From assembly GCF_000687875.1 (NCBI RefSeq), contig NZ_JHYG01000001.1:413656-477655 (forward strand): a DNA stretch of 64,000 nucleotides. The letters run 5' to 3'. Position 1 is the first letter of the stretch; each line of letters begins with the position of its first letter. Positions 1-7,815 of this stretch are shown piece by piece. This DNA is from Acidocella facilis ATCC 35904 (GTDB lineage Bacteria; Pseudomonadota; Alphaproteobacteria; Acetobacterales; Acetobacteraceae). The notes under the pieces were generated by a model that worked only from the letters and a program-made list of their open reading frames with translations, made no database searches and was not told the DNA's origin. The position numbers and the translations under genes are program-made.

Positions 1-616
1 TCTCCACCTCCGCATCGCCGCTGGCCAGCGGCGTGACCTGCACATTGCAGCCCGTGCGCACCGCGAATTCATGCGAGTTCGGGTCACGCGCCGCCACCCA
101 GATCGGCGGCCCGCCCGGCTGCAGCGGCTGCGGCACCGCGCTGGTTTTCGGAAACTGCCAATATTCGCCCTGATGTTCGTAATCGCCCTGGAACAGCTTC
201 TGCACCGCGGGCACCAGCTCGCGCATGCGCAAGCCTGCCTCCATCGGTGTCAGCCCCGGCTGCAGCCGCTCATACTCGAAGCTGTAGGCCCCGCGCGCGA
301 TGCCAAGCTCCAGCCGGCCACGGGTGATCAGATCGGTCATCGCCGTCTCCCCCGCCAGCTTGATCGGGTGCCAGAACGGCGCGATCACCGAGCTGGTGCC
401 CAGCCGGATCTTCGTCGTCTTCGGCGCCAGATAGGCGATCTGCAGGAACGGGTTGGGCGCGATGGTGAATTCCATGCCGTGATGCTCGCCGATCCAGGCG
501 GCCTCCATGCCGCCGGCTTCGGCCTGCGTCACCAGCACCTCCAGCTCGTCCAGCAGCTCAATCTGGCTCTGCCCCGCGGAGAGGCGTTCCATATGCACAA
601 ACAGCGAGAATTTCAT
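1..616 (-). CDS. LLM-class flavin-dependent oxidoreductase (partial, C-terminus cut by window edge)
   Basis: The reverse strand reads open from an ATG at 616 to the window edge, about 205 residues without a stop. The protein starts MKFSLFVHMERL and contains the bacterial-luciferase-like pattern: AAWIGEHHG near residue 45, LGTSSVIAPFWHPIKLAGE near 80, and GRLELGIARGAYSFEY near 105. Members use reduced flavin (FMNH2 or F420) and oxygen to oxygenate or desulfonate small organic molecules; the substrate cannot be read from sequence. An SD-like CGGAG lies about 9 bases upstream of the ATG. It is the last visible gene of the leftward arm that begins with the DUF1185 gene at 2038, 20 bases after the hydrolase. 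A monooxygenase plus a hydrolase suggests stepwise breakdown of a small, perhaps N-containing, compound. Confidence 0.88.
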   Translation of the reverse strand, partial: MKFSLFVHMERLSAGQSQIELLDELEVLVTQAEAGGMEAAWIGEHHGMEFTIAPNPFLQIAYLAPKTTKIRLGTSSVIAPFWHPIKLAGETAMTDLITRGRLELGIARGAYSFEYERLQPGLTPMEAGLRMRELVPAVQKLFQGDYEHQGEYWQFPKTSAVPQPLQPGGPPIWVAARDPNSHEFAVRTGCNVQVTPLASGDAEVE

Positions 617-636
617 AATGTCGCTCCGTCGTAAAG

Positions 637-1458
637 CTATTGCGCGGCCTGCAACAGCACGGTTTCATCAAGAAAACGGCCAAGAACGTCATTCACAACC
701 CCGGGTGCGGCCAGGCTCATCATGTGGCGCTGGCCGGGTAGCGCCACGGCCCGCCCTTGCGGGGCGGCGTCTGCCATGCGGCGGGACATAGCGGGCGAGG
801 AATTCTCATCCTCCTCGCCGGTCAGGAACAAGGCCGGCATCGCCAGGCTCCCCAGCCGGCCTTCATGCGCGGCATCGGCGCGGGCAAACAGCCCATAGGC
901 GCGGGCATAGCCGACCGGATCCACCGTCGCCAGCGCGGCGCCGACCCAGGCGGCGGTCTCCAACTGCTCGGGCGGCACCGGCGCGCCGAACCAGCGATCA
1001 ATCGCCGCCTGCCGCCAGCCCAGCTCACCGGCCCCGGCCCGCAAGGCGGCGGCGCGTGCGGCCACGGCGCTGCGCTGTGCCGGCGTACGGCAATAGACCG
1101 CATTCATCGGCACCACCGCCCGCACCCGTTCAGGATGCGCCAGCGCGAATTCCAGCGCGACCAGCGCGCCCATCGAGTGGCCGACGAGGCTGACACGCGC
1201 CAACCCCAGCCCATCGAGCAGCGCCAGGAGCTGTGCCGCATAATCGTCGAGCGTGGGCACCTGCGGCGGCAACGCGCTGCTGCCATGGCCCAGCGTGTCA
1301 TAGGCCACGACATCCCAGCGCGACGCGAAGGCGGCCATCTGCGGCGCCCAGAAGCCGGCATGCATGCCCACCCCATGGATCAACACCAGCGCCGGGCCGG
1401 CGCCCGCCCGGCAATAGCCGGTGCCGCCCAGCCGGCCGAGATGATAGCCCTCAGCCAT
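637..1458 (-). CDS. alpha/beta-fold hydrolase
   Basis: A 273-residue alpha/beta hydrolase, the usual length. The oxyanion-side motif LIHGVGMH is near residue 26, the nucleophile elbow GHSMG puts Ser at 95, the acid is probably Asp217 in GEEDENSS, and the His is 245 in GQRHMM. This is a complete Ser-Asp-His triad. There is no signal peptide, so it should be cytoplasmic. It overlaps the upstream DUF1185 gene by 8 bases and precedes the LLM oxidoreductase by 20 bases, so all three are translated from one message. RutD of the uracil pathway has the same fold and also sits beside a flavin monooxygenase, but the similarity seen here is only family-level. Ester, amide or carbamate substrates are all possible. 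Confidence 0.85.
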   Translation of the reverse strand: MAEGYHLGRLGGTGYCRAGAGPALVLIHGVGMHAGFWAPQMAAFASRWDVVAYDTLGHGSSALPPQVPTLDDYAAQLLALLDGLGLARVSLVGHSMGALVALEFALAHPERVRAVVPMNAVYCRTPAQRSAVAARAAALRAGAGELGWRQAAIDRWFGAPVPPEQLETAAWVGAALATVDPVGYARAYGLFARADAAHEGRLGSLAMPALFLTGEEDENSSPAMSRRMADAAPQGRAVALPGQRHMMSLAAPGVVNDVLGRFLDETVLLQAAQ

Positions 1459-2038
1459 TCAGGTCGCCCAGCTCGGCCAGATCCTTGTAACGATCGCCGA
1501 TGCGATGGTGCGGGCGCCCGCCGATGGAGGCGCCGAGTGCCACCAGGATTTCATCCGGGCCTGGCGCATCGTCGATGCTGAACTGCACGGTGAGATAATG
1601 CGAGCGCATCCCCTCATCATGTTTGTGCATCAGCGGAATCTGGATCGAGGCGCCCGGCCCGCCACGGGTGTTGGTGAAGGCGAGATAGGATTTCGCTCCG
1701 ACGGCGCGGCGGTAGTGATTGCCAAAGCGCAGCGTATGGATCAGCGCCGAGGCATGTTCAACCTCCCCCGCACTGCCGACGATGGCGCATTTGCCATAGC
1801 CTTCCACCGCCTCGCCCGAGCCGGCCAGGCGCAGGATTTCGGCGGTCAGCATCTCGCCCAGCACCGGCCCGATGGCGCGGATTTCCGGCGAGAGATCCTC
1901 CACGAAGCCCCGCCCGGCCCAGGGATTGGCGAGCACCGCGGCGGCGCCGAACAGCTTGAACGGCCCAGGCGCGGCGCGCCCGCCCTCGATGCGGATATCT
2001 TCGGTGTAGGTGACGAGCTTGCGCAGGGACAGCGTCAT
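1451..2038 (-). CDS. AA_synth/DUF1185 family protein
   Basis: A 195-residue protein of the family usually annotated 'amino acid synthesis' (PF06684, DUF1185), recognised from its overall pattern: TYTEDIRIEGGR near the N-terminus, NPWAGRGFVEDLS near residue 38, YGKCAIVGSAGEVEHASALIHTL mid-protein (motif at roughly 80-103) and GGRPHHRIGDRYKDL at the C-terminus. The biochemical role of the family is not established to my knowledge. The start is firm: AAGGAG lies 6 bases before the ATG. It is the first gene of the leftward arm, and its promoter carries the palindrome at 2055-2074. Conserved His and Asp/Glu residues suggest an enzyme or metal-binding protein, but that is inference. Confidence 0.8.
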   Translation of the reverse strand: MTLSLRKLVTYTEDIRIEGGRAAPGPFKLFGAAAVLANPWAGRGFVEDLSPEIRAIGPVLGEMLTAEILRLAGSGEAVEGYGKCAIVGSAGEVEHASALIHTLRFGNHYRRAVGAKSYLAFTNTRGGPGASIQIPLMHKHDEGMRSHYLTVQFSIDDAPGPDEILVALGASIGGRPHHRIGDRYKDLAELGDLNG

Positions 2039-2103
2039 GGCGAACTCCTTATTGTCTTATGGTATACCATAAGATTGACAAGAGCGGGCTGTAAAGAGGA
2101 AAC
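2039..2103 (-). promoter_or_regulatory. Promoter of the DUF1185-hydrolase-LLM arm
   Basis: Read on the reverse strand: TTTACA (-35-like), a 17-base spacer, then TTATGG/TATGGT (-10-like) inside the palindrome at 2055-2074, followed by the SD and ATG of the DUF1185 gene. The block from TTTCCTCTTTACAGC to the palindrome recurs with the same spacing upstream of 3037 on the other strand. A repressor bound there would cover the -10 region. Confidence 0.6.
2055..2074. promoter_or_regulatory. 20-bp perfect palindrome, probable GntR operator 1
   Basis: The sequence TCTTATGGTATACCATAAGA is a perfect palindrome. An identical copy lies at 2994-3013. The TGGTATACCA core resembles the TGGTNNACCA-type operators known for FadR/GntR-family regulators, and the gene for such a regulator (2170-2865) lies exactly between the two copies. 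Autoregulation of the GntR gene from this site is also possible. Confidence 0.75.
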
Positions 2104-2169
2104 TGGCATTGCGGGTCGTTTTTGACTCACGACATGATAAACAAAGCCACGGGAAACAGGTCTTCTTCC

Positions 2170-2865
2170 ATGCCGGACAGCCAACCAGACGCATTGCTGA
2201 TCGACCGCCCCGCGAAAACCTTGCGGCAATTGGCGCTTGAGAAAATGCGCGAAGCCATCCTCACGATGAAATTCCGCCCCGGCGAGCGGCTGGTGGAACG
2301 CGCCTTGTGCGAGCGGCTGGGGGTCAGCCGCTCAGTCGTGCGCGAGGTGCTGCGGCATCTGGAATCCGAAGGGCTGGTCGAGACGATTCCCAATCACGGC
2401 CCGGCCGTGGCGGCCCCGGAGCCGGCGAAGATCGCGCAGATCTATGAGCTGCGCTCGATGCTGGAGGCGCTGGCCGCGCGCCACTGCGCCGCCCGCGCCA
2501 CCCCGGCCGACCTCGCCGCCCTGCGCACGGCGCTGGAGGCGGTGCGCGCCGGCTACGGCGCCGGCGAGCCCTTCACCGTGCTGGCCGCCACCGCGCGGTT
2601 TTACGAGGCGATGTTCCGCGCCGCCGGACGGCAGGTGGCGTGGGAGCTGCTGGTGGCGTTGAATGGGCGGATCACCCATCTGCGCGCCCGCACCATCTCG
2701 ACCTCGGGGCGGGAGCGCGACGGGATGGCGGAGATGCAAGCGATCCTGGACGCCATTATCGCGCGCGATCCGGACGCGGCGGCGGCGGCTTCGGTGCGGC
2801 ATCTGCAAAACGCCCTGCAGCTGGCCCTGAAGCAGGGCCCCGCCGAAAGCCAGAGCCCAAACTGA
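2170..2865 (+). CDS. GntR-family regulator with FCD ligand domain
   Basis: From the ATG at 2170 this is 231 residues. An N-terminal winged helix (LRQLALEKMREAI, then PGERLVERALCERLGVSRSVVREVLRHLESEGLV) is followed by an all-helical FCD domain from about residue 75. The frame is open further upstream, with a TTG at 2122 and an ATG at 2134, so the start is uncertain; 2170 puts the DNA-binding domain near the N-terminus as usual. The FCD metal motif DxxFHxxL is degenerate (RFYEAMF), so a metal-dependent ligand pocket is unlikely. It lies between two identical palindromes controlling divergent arms, making it the probable local repressor. Its effector is probably the substrate or an intermediate of the pathway. 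Confidence 0.9.
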   Translation: MPDSQPDALLIDRPAKTLRQLALEKMREAILTMKFRPGERLVERALCERLGVSRSVVREVLRHLESEGLVETIPNHGPAVAAPEPAKIAQIYELRSMLEALAARHCAARATPADLAALRTALEAVRAGYGAGEPFTVLAATARFYEAMFRAAGRQVAWELLVALNGRITHLRARTISTSGRERDGMAEMQAILDAIIARDPDAAAAASVRHLQNALQLALKQGPAESQSPN

Positions 2866-2964
2866 CCCGCCGCAACGCACAAAAAATCGCCAGACCGCCG
2901 CTTTTTGCAAAGACGCCTCATCGGCCTCACCCAGTTTGGCGATAAATACGGCAAGCCGGGCGCG

Positions 2965-3036
2965 TTTTCCTCTTTACAGCGTCTTTCCCTCGCTCTTATG
3001 GTATACCATAAGATAAACATACCGAGGCCCGCTCCG
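2965..3036 (+). promoter_or_regulatory. Promoter of the NIPSNAP-ABC importer arm
   Basis: TTTACA, a 17-base spacer and TTATGG/TATGGT overlap the palindrome at 2994-3013, the same arrangement as at 2039-2103 on the other strand. The shared upstream block TTTTCCTCTTTACAGC suggests duplication of one promoter-operator module. A GAGG lies about 9 bases before the ATG at 3037. Confidence 0.6.
2994..3013. promoter_or_regulatory. 20-bp perfect palindrome, probable GntR operator 2
   Basis: This copy is identical in all 20 bases to the palindrome at 2055-2074. It overlaps the -10 region of the rightward promoter. Two exact copies 939 bp apart on either side of a GntR gene could also allow DNA looping. 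Confidence 0.75.
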
Positions 3037-3375
3037 ATGTTCTACGAGATGCGTACCTACAGGCTAAAGACCGGCATGGTTCCGGCCTATCTGAAACTGG
3101 TCGAGGAGGAGGGCATCGCCATCCAGAGCGCGCATCTGGGCGGGCTGGCGGGCTATTTCTTCACCGAGATCGGCCCGCAGAACGAGATCGTGCATATCTG
3201 GGCCTATCCCAGCCTGGATGAGCGCGACCGCCGCCGCGCCGCGCTCATCCGCGATCCGCGCTGGCTGGCGTTTCTTCCCAAAATCCAGGCCCTGATCGAG
3301 ACGATGGAGACGAAAATCCTGCGTCCCGCGCCCTTCTCGCCGCTGCCTGGCAACCCGCTCAACAAGGAGGTCTGA
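3037..3375 (+). CDS. NIPSNAP family protein
   Basis: A 112-residue protein beginning MFYEMRTYRLK, the typical opening of NIPSNAP-like ferredoxin-fold (dimeric alpha/beta barrel) proteins. HIWAYPSLDERDRRRAAL at about residues 62-79 is the typical second half. The frame is open upstream to 2905, but the ATG at 3037 lies just behind the promoter and operator. Bacterial members often accompany catabolic operons and have no agreed activity. It overlaps the following transporter gene at TGATG and so heads a five-gene rightward operon. Its promoter twin drives the leftward arm, tying both sets of genes to one pathway. Confidence 0.8.
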   Translation: MFYEMRTYRLKTGMVPAYLKLVEEEGIAIQSAHLGGLAGYFFTEIGPQNEIVHIWAYPSLDERDRRRAALIRDPRWLAFLPKIQALIETMETKILRPAPFSPLPGNPLNKEV

Positions 3376-4388
3376 TGATGCGACGCTTAGGCTTGGGGCT
3401 TTGTCTGGCATTGGGCGGCATCGCCGCCGCGCAGGCGCAGAGCAGCATGGTGTTCACCAGCTGGGGCGGCACCACCCAGCAGGCCCAGCAGAAAGACTGG
3501 GCCGACCCGTTCACCAAGACCACCGGCATCAAGGTGCTGCAGGACGGGCCGACCGATTACGGCAAGTTCAAGGCGATGGTGGAGAGCGGCAATGTCTCCT
3601 GGGACGTGGTCGATGTCGAAGGTGATTTCGCGCAGGCAGCCGCCAAGGCCGGCCTGCTCGCCCCGATCGATCTGCCCGCGGCGGATGCCGCCCAGCTCGA
3701 CCCGCGCTTCAACAGCCCCGACGCCGTCGGCTCTTTCTATTATTCCTTCGTCATCGCCTACAATAAATCGAAATTCAAAGGCGACGCGCCGAAGACCATG
3801 GCGGATCTGTTCGACACCGCGAAATTTCCCGGCAAGCGCTGCTTCTATAAATGGTCCTTCGCCGGCGTGCTCGAAGCCGCCTTGCTGGCCGACGGGGTGA
3901 AGCCGGACCAGCTCTACCCGCTGGACCTCGACCGCGCCTTCAAGAAGCTCGACAGCATCAAGAGCGACATCGTCTGGTGGAGCACCGGCGCGCAATCCCA
4001 GCAGCAGCTGGCGTCCGGCCAATGCCCGATCAGCCTGATGTGGAATGGCCGGGTGCAGGCGCTGCAGGATAGCGGCGTGCCGGTTGCGATGAGCTGGGAC
4101 GACAACCTCACCACTGGCGACATGCTGGTGATCCCCAAGGGCGCGCCGCATCTGGCGGCCGCGCAAAAATTCATCGCCTACGCCACCAGCGCCAAGGCGC
4201 AGGCCGCCTTTGCCACCGATACCGGCTATGCCCCGGTGAATAAAGGTGCCGCCGCGCTGATGGGCCCGAAAGCCCTGGCCGCGCTGCCAGGCGCTCATGC
4301 CGCCAGCCATGTGGATCTGAACATGGCCTACTGGGCCGCGCATCGCGATGACATCGCCAACCGCTGGTATGCATGGCAGACCAAATAA
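3375..4388 (+). CDS. ABC transporter substrate-binding protein, polyamine (PotD-like) family
   Basis: A 337-residue exported protein. A Sec signal peptide (MMRRLGLGLCLALGGIAAAQAQ) probably cleaves after about residue 20-22. The mature part opens MVFTSWGGTTQQAQQKDW, typical of spermidine/putrescine-type binding proteins. FYYSFVIAYNKSKF near residue 117 and MLVIPKGAPHLAAAQKFI near 252 also fit. It should bind the substrate in the periplasm for the importer encoded by the next three genes. The family also takes up amino acids, opines and other N-compounds, so the ligand is open; a substrate of the adjacent oxygenase/hydrolase arm is likely. It overlaps the NIPSNAP stop by one base and the next permease by 16 bases. 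Confidence 0.9.
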   Translation: MMRRLGLGLCLALGGIAAAQAQSSMVFTSWGGTTQQAQQKDWADPFTKTTGIKVLQDGPTDYGKFKAMVESGNVSWDVVDVEGDFAQAAAKAGLLAPIDLPAADAAQLDPRFNSPDAVGSFYYSFVIAYNKSKFKGDAPKTMADLFDTAKFPGKRCFYKWSFAGVLEAALLADGVKPDQLYPLDLDRAFKKLDSIKSDIVWWSTGAQSQQQLASGQCPISLMWNGRVQALQDSGVPVAMSWDDNLTTGDMLVIPKGAPHLAAAQKFIAYATSAKAQAAFATDTGYAPVNKGAAALMGPKALAALPGAHAASHVDLNMAYWAAHRDDIANRWYAWQTK

Positions 4389-5254
4389 GCCTGAGCAGAG
4401 CGGCGCCCGCCGCTTCGCGTGAAGCAAGGCGCCGCCGCGCCAGGGGCTTTGCCCCGGCGGCGCCGGTTCTCGCCTTCCTGCTGCTCTGTTTCGCGCTGCC
4501 GGTGCTGGCGCTGCTGCTGCGCTCGATCCTGGAGCCGCATCCCGGGCTGCAGAATTACGCCGCGCTGCTCGCCACCGGCACCTACGCGAATGTGCTCGAA
4601 AACACCTTTCTCATCTCCTTCATCGTCACCGCCATCACCGCTGTGGTCGGGCTGCCTCTGGCCTGGTTCATCACCGTGGCGCCGCGCCGCCTCGGCCGGC
4701 TGGTCTTTGGCATTGTCATTCTTTCGATGTGGACCAATCTGCTGGCGCGCACCTATGCCTGGATGGTGCTGCTGCAGGATACCGGGCCGATCAATAATTT
4801 CCTGATCTGGACCGGGCTCATCAAAAATCCCCTGCCGCTTTACGGCAGCTTGGCGGGGGTGGTGATCGGCATGGTCTATATCATGCTGCCCTTCATGGTG
4901 ATTTCCCTGCGCGGGCCGCTGGCCGCGCTCGACCCGGCGATGTTCCAGGCCGCCTCACTGTGCGGCGCCGCGCGGCTGCAGAGCTTCACCCGCATCTTTC
5001 TGCCGCTGCTGCTGCCGGGGCTGGGGGCGGGCGGGCTGATCATCTTCGTGATGTCGCTTGGCTATTACATCACCCCCTCCCTACTCGGCGGCGCGCAGGA
5101 CATGATGCTGGCGGAACTCATCGCCCAGCAGGTACAAACGCTGCTCAATTGGGGGCTGGCCGGCGCGGCCTCCTTCGTGCTGCTGGTGGTCACGCTGGCG
5201 CTCTATGCCGTGCAGGCGCGCTACCTCGCCCCGCATGGCCGGAAAGGGCACTGA
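4373..5254 (+). CDS. ABC transporter permease, PotB-like
   Basis: A 293-residue inner-membrane permease with a basic cytoplasmic N-terminus (REARRRRARG) and about six transmembrane segments, the first at roughly residues 23-45. The EAA loop is recognisable as FQAASLCGAARLQSFTRIFLP near 190-210, which contacts the ATPase. It pairs with the next permease to form the channel of a polyamine-type importer. The gene begins inside the end of the binding-protein gene (16-base overlap), so translation is coupled. Confidence 0.9.
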   Translation: MADQISLSRAAPAASREARRRRARGFAPAAPVLAFLLLCFALPVLALLLRSILEPHPGLQNYAALLATGTYANVLENTFLISFIVTAITAVVGLPLAWFITVAPRRLGRLVFGIVILSMWTNLLARTYAWMVLLQDTGPINNFLIWTGLIKNPLPLYGSLAGVVIGMVYIMLPFMVISLRGPLAALDPAMFQAASLCGAARLQSFTRIFLPLLLPGLGAGGLIIFVMSLGYYITPSLLGGAQDMMLAELIAQQVQTLLNWGLAGAASFVLLVVTLALYAVQARYLAPHGRKGH

Positions 5255-5257
5255 TCG

Positions 5258-6058
5258 ATGTTGATGGAGTTCTCACTGCTCGGCTGGTGGCGGGTCGTGC
5301 TCTCGGCGGTGGCGGGGCTGGCGGCGTTGTTTCTGCTCGCCCCTCTGGGGCTGCTGATCGCGCTGTCTTTCGACAGCTCGCAATGGCTGCAATTCCCGCC
5401 CCCGGGCTGGACGCTGCAATGGTACGCGCAGGTCTTCGCCGACCCGAACTGGCTGGCCTCGCTGCTCACCTCGCTTGAGCTGGGGGCGGTCGTCACCCTC
5501 GCCTCGGTACTGCTGGGGCTGCTCGCGGGCTTTGCCATCGCGCGCGGGAGCTTCCCCGGACGCGAGACCCTGCGCGGCTTTTTCCTCACCCCGATGATCA
5601 TGCCCTCGATCGTGTTGGGCATCGCGCTCTATGCGGTGTTTCTGCGCCTGCATCTGGCCGGCACGTTTTTGGGCTTCGTGCTGGCGCATCTGGTGCTGGC
5701 CCTGCCCTTCTCCATCGTCGCCATCACCGGCGCGCTGGAAGCGACCGACAAATCCCTGGAGGACGCCGCCATGCTGTGCGGCGCCGGGCTGTGGGAGGCG
5801 CGGGTGCGGGTGATTTTGCCCGCCATCCGCCACGGCATTTTCTCCGCCGCCATCTTCTCCTTTCTCACCTCCTGGGATGAGGTGGTGGTGGCGATTTTCA
5901 TGGCCAGCCCTGGCCTGCAAACCCTGCCGGTGCGCATGCTGGGCGAGGTGCGGCAGAATCTCTCGCCGGATATCGCCGTGGTCTCCTCCCTGCTCGTGCT
6001 CGGCACGTTGCTGCTGATGGGATTGGCGGCCATTTTCAACAAGGATGCAAAGCGATGA
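5258..6058 (+). CDS. ABC transporter permease, PotC-like
   Basis: A 266-residue permease with six predicted transmembrane segments and the EAA-type loop LEDAAMLCGAGLWEARVRVILP near residues 165-186. The central GREtLRGFFLTPMIMPSIVLGIALY region is typical of PotC/YdcV. It partners with the preceding PotB-like permease. It starts 3 bases after that gene and overlaps the ATPase gene by 4 bases (ATGA), as expected for one transcription unit. Confidence 0.9.
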   Translation: MLMEFSLLGWWRVVLSAVAGLAALFLLAPLGLLIALSFDSSQWLQFPPPGWTLQWYAQVFADPNWLASLLTSLELGAVVTLASVLLGLLAGFAIARGSFPGRETLRGFFLTPMIMPSIVLGIALYAVFLRLHLAGTFLGFVLAHLVLALPFSIVAITGALEATDKSLEDAAMLCGAGLWEARVRVILPAIRHGIFSAAIFSFLTSWDEVVVAIFMASPGLQTLPVRMLGEVRQNLSPDIAVVSSLLVLGTLLLMGLAAIFNKDAKR

Positions 6059-7089
6059 GCGCCTATCTTGAGCTACGCAACCTGCGCAAGGAGTTCGGCG
6101 ATTTCGTCGCCATCGACAATATCTCGCTGCGCATCGAGAAGGGCGAGTTCATCACCTTTCTCGGCCCGTCCGGCTCGGGCAAGAGCACCACGCTCTACGC
6201 CATCGCCGGCTTCGTCGAGCCCAATGCCGGCGATGTGCTGCTCAATGGCCGCTCACTGGTCGGGGTGGCCCCCAATCATCGTGATATTGGCATGGTGTTT
6301 CAGCGCTATACGCTGTTTCCGCATCTCAGCGTCGCGGAAAACATCGCCTTTCCGCTGCGTGTGCGCCGCCGGCCAAAAGCCGAGATCGAGGCGAAGGTGG
6401 CGCAAATGCTGGAGCTCGTCCATCTCACCCCGATGCGCGCGCGCAAGCCCGCCCAGCTCTCCGGCGGCCAGCAACAACGCGTCGCCCTGGCCCGCGCGCT
6501 GGCCTATGATCCGCAGATCCTGCTGATGGACGAGCCGCTCTCCGCCCTCGACAAGAAACTCCGCGAAGATATTCAAGGGGAGATCAAACGCATCCATGCC
6601 GAGACCGGGGTGACCATCATTTACGTCACCCACGACCAGGAGGAGGCGCTGCGTCTGTCGGACCGGATCGTGTTGTTCAACCATGGCGGTATCGAGCAGG
6701 TCGGCACCGGCGAGGATCTCTATGACCGCCCGCGCAGCAGCTTCGCCGCCGGGTTCATCGGCAATTCGAATCTGATCGAGATCCGCCTGGATGCCGGCGC
6801 CGCCCATCTGCCCGATGGCACCAGCCTGCGGCATTTCAATCACCCGGATCAGGGCGCCAAACGGCTGATGGTGCGCCCGGAGGATATGCATCTCGCCGCG
6901 GAGGGGATTGCCGGGCAGGTGACGGAGCGGATTTATCTCGGCGATGTCATCGCCTACACGGTGCGGACAGGCTGGGGGCAGGATCTATCCATCCGCGCCC
7001 AGCGCCGGGCGGCGCAGCACCAGGCCTATATTGGCGAGACGGTGAAAATCGACTTCAACCGTGAACAGGCCTACATCATTCCCGAGTAG
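6055..7089 (+). CDS. ABC transporter ATP-binding protein, PotA-like
   Basis: A 344-residue ATPase. Walker [10 protein letters not shown] is near residue 38, the Q-loop [11 protein letters not shown] near 82, the signature LSGGQQQR near 136, Walker [16 protein letters not shown] near 156, and the switch His in [10 protein letters not shown] near 188. A C-terminal TOBE-like regulatory domain follows from about residue 240. It powers the importer of the preceding genes and closes the operon; the convergent bioC gene ends 18 bases further on. Confidence 0.93.
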   Translation: MSAYLELRNLRKEFGDFVAIDNISLRIEKGEFITFLGPSGSGKSTTLYAIAGFVEPNAGDVLLNGRSLVGVAPNHRDIGMVFQRYTLFPHLSVAENIAFPLRVRRRPKAEIEAKVAQMLELVHLTPMRARKPAQLSGGQQQRVALARALAYDPQILLMDEPLSALDKKLREDIQGEIKRIHAETGVTIIYVTHDQEEALRLSDRIVLFNHGGIEQVGTGEDLYDRPRSSFAAGFIGNSNLIEIRLDAGAAHLPDGTSLRHFNHPDQGAKRLMVRPEDMHLAAEGIAGQVTERIYLGDVIAYTVRTGWGQDLSIRAQRRAAQHQAYIGETVKIDFNREQAYIIPE

Positions 7090-7107
7090 GCCACGGACCC
7101 TGTGCAC

Positions 7108-7815
7108 CTATGGCTTGATATAGCTGCCGAACAGCACCTCGTAACCTACATCGAACCCGTTCGCCGTGCGCGCCAAAGCCCGCCGCATCACCGAGGCTGG
7201 CACCGGGCGATGCCCGGCACGCGGCGTCTGCGCGCCGATCGCTTTCAAAGCCCGCAGAAAATCCCTGCCACTTGCATGATGCTCGACAAACATCTCCGCC
7301 TCGATTTGCGCCCGCCACGGAAACGCACGCGCCTCGGGATAATCATGCAAGCCGCCCGCCTCGCCCAGCACCGCCCGCCATTCCGCGAACGTCCCTGCCC
7401 CCAGCGTGGCGAAGCGCATTTCGCCACCTCGGGCCAGCATCGCCGCCAGCCGCTCCAAAGATGTCGGCAAATCCTCAAACCATTGCATCGCCAGGCTGGA
7501 GACGATCAGCTCGAAGCACCCCAACCCTGCATCCGGCGCCTGCCCATCCATCCGCAGAAACCGCCCGCGCCCTCCCAGGCGCGCTTCGCAAACCGCCAGC
7601 ATTTCAGCGGAAATATCCGTCAGCACCAACTCCGCCTGCGGAAACAGCCGCGCCAGATGCTGGCTCAACCCGCCCGTCCCGCAGCCGATTTCCAGAATCC
7701 GCCGTGGCGCCCCGCCCAGCCTTGCCGCCAGTGCCGCCGCCACACGCGGCTGCACCTGCGCGATCTCGTCATAACGCGTCGCCGCCTTGGCGAAATGCCG
7801 CGCGATCAGGCTCAC
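7108..7815 (-). CDS. bioC: malonyl-ACP O-methyltransferase BioC
   Basis: A 235-residue SAM-dependent methyltransferase. The start is a GTG at 7815 that overlaps the bioF stop as GTGA; a longer in-frame extension inside bioF is not credible. The SAM motif I is ILEIGCGTGGLSQHLA near residue 40, followed by ELVLTDISAEML and LIVSSLAMQWFEDL, which are characteristic of BioC. The enzyme methylates malonyl-ACP so that fatty acid synthesis can build the pimelate moiety of biotin. It is translationally coupled to bioF. The other biotin genes (bioA, bioB, bioD, and bioH or a substitute) are not next to it. Confidence 0.88.
   Translation of the reverse strand: MSLIARHFAKAATRYDEIAQVQPRVAAALAARLGGAPRRILEIGCGTGGLSQHLARLFPQAELVLTDISAEMLAVCEARLGGRGRFLRMDGQAPDAGLGCFELIVSSLAMQWFEDLPTSLERLAAMLARGGEMRFATLGAGTFAEWRAVLGEAGGLHDYPEARAFPWRAQIEAEMFVEHHASGRDFLRALKAIGAQTPRAGHRPVPASVMRRALARTANGFDVGYEVLFGSYIKP

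Noticed and set aside
637..1458. bioH (pimeloyl-ACP methyl ester esterase) for the nearby bioC
   Set aside because: The fold fits, but the gene is translationally coupled to the GntR cluster more than 5 kb away from bioFC and on the other side of the transporter genes.
1..7089. Rut uracil-degradation operon
   Set aside because: The flavin oxygenase and hydrolase are only family-level relatives; RutB, RutC, RutF and RutG are absent, and pyrimidine catabolism is already encoded at 34470-44033.
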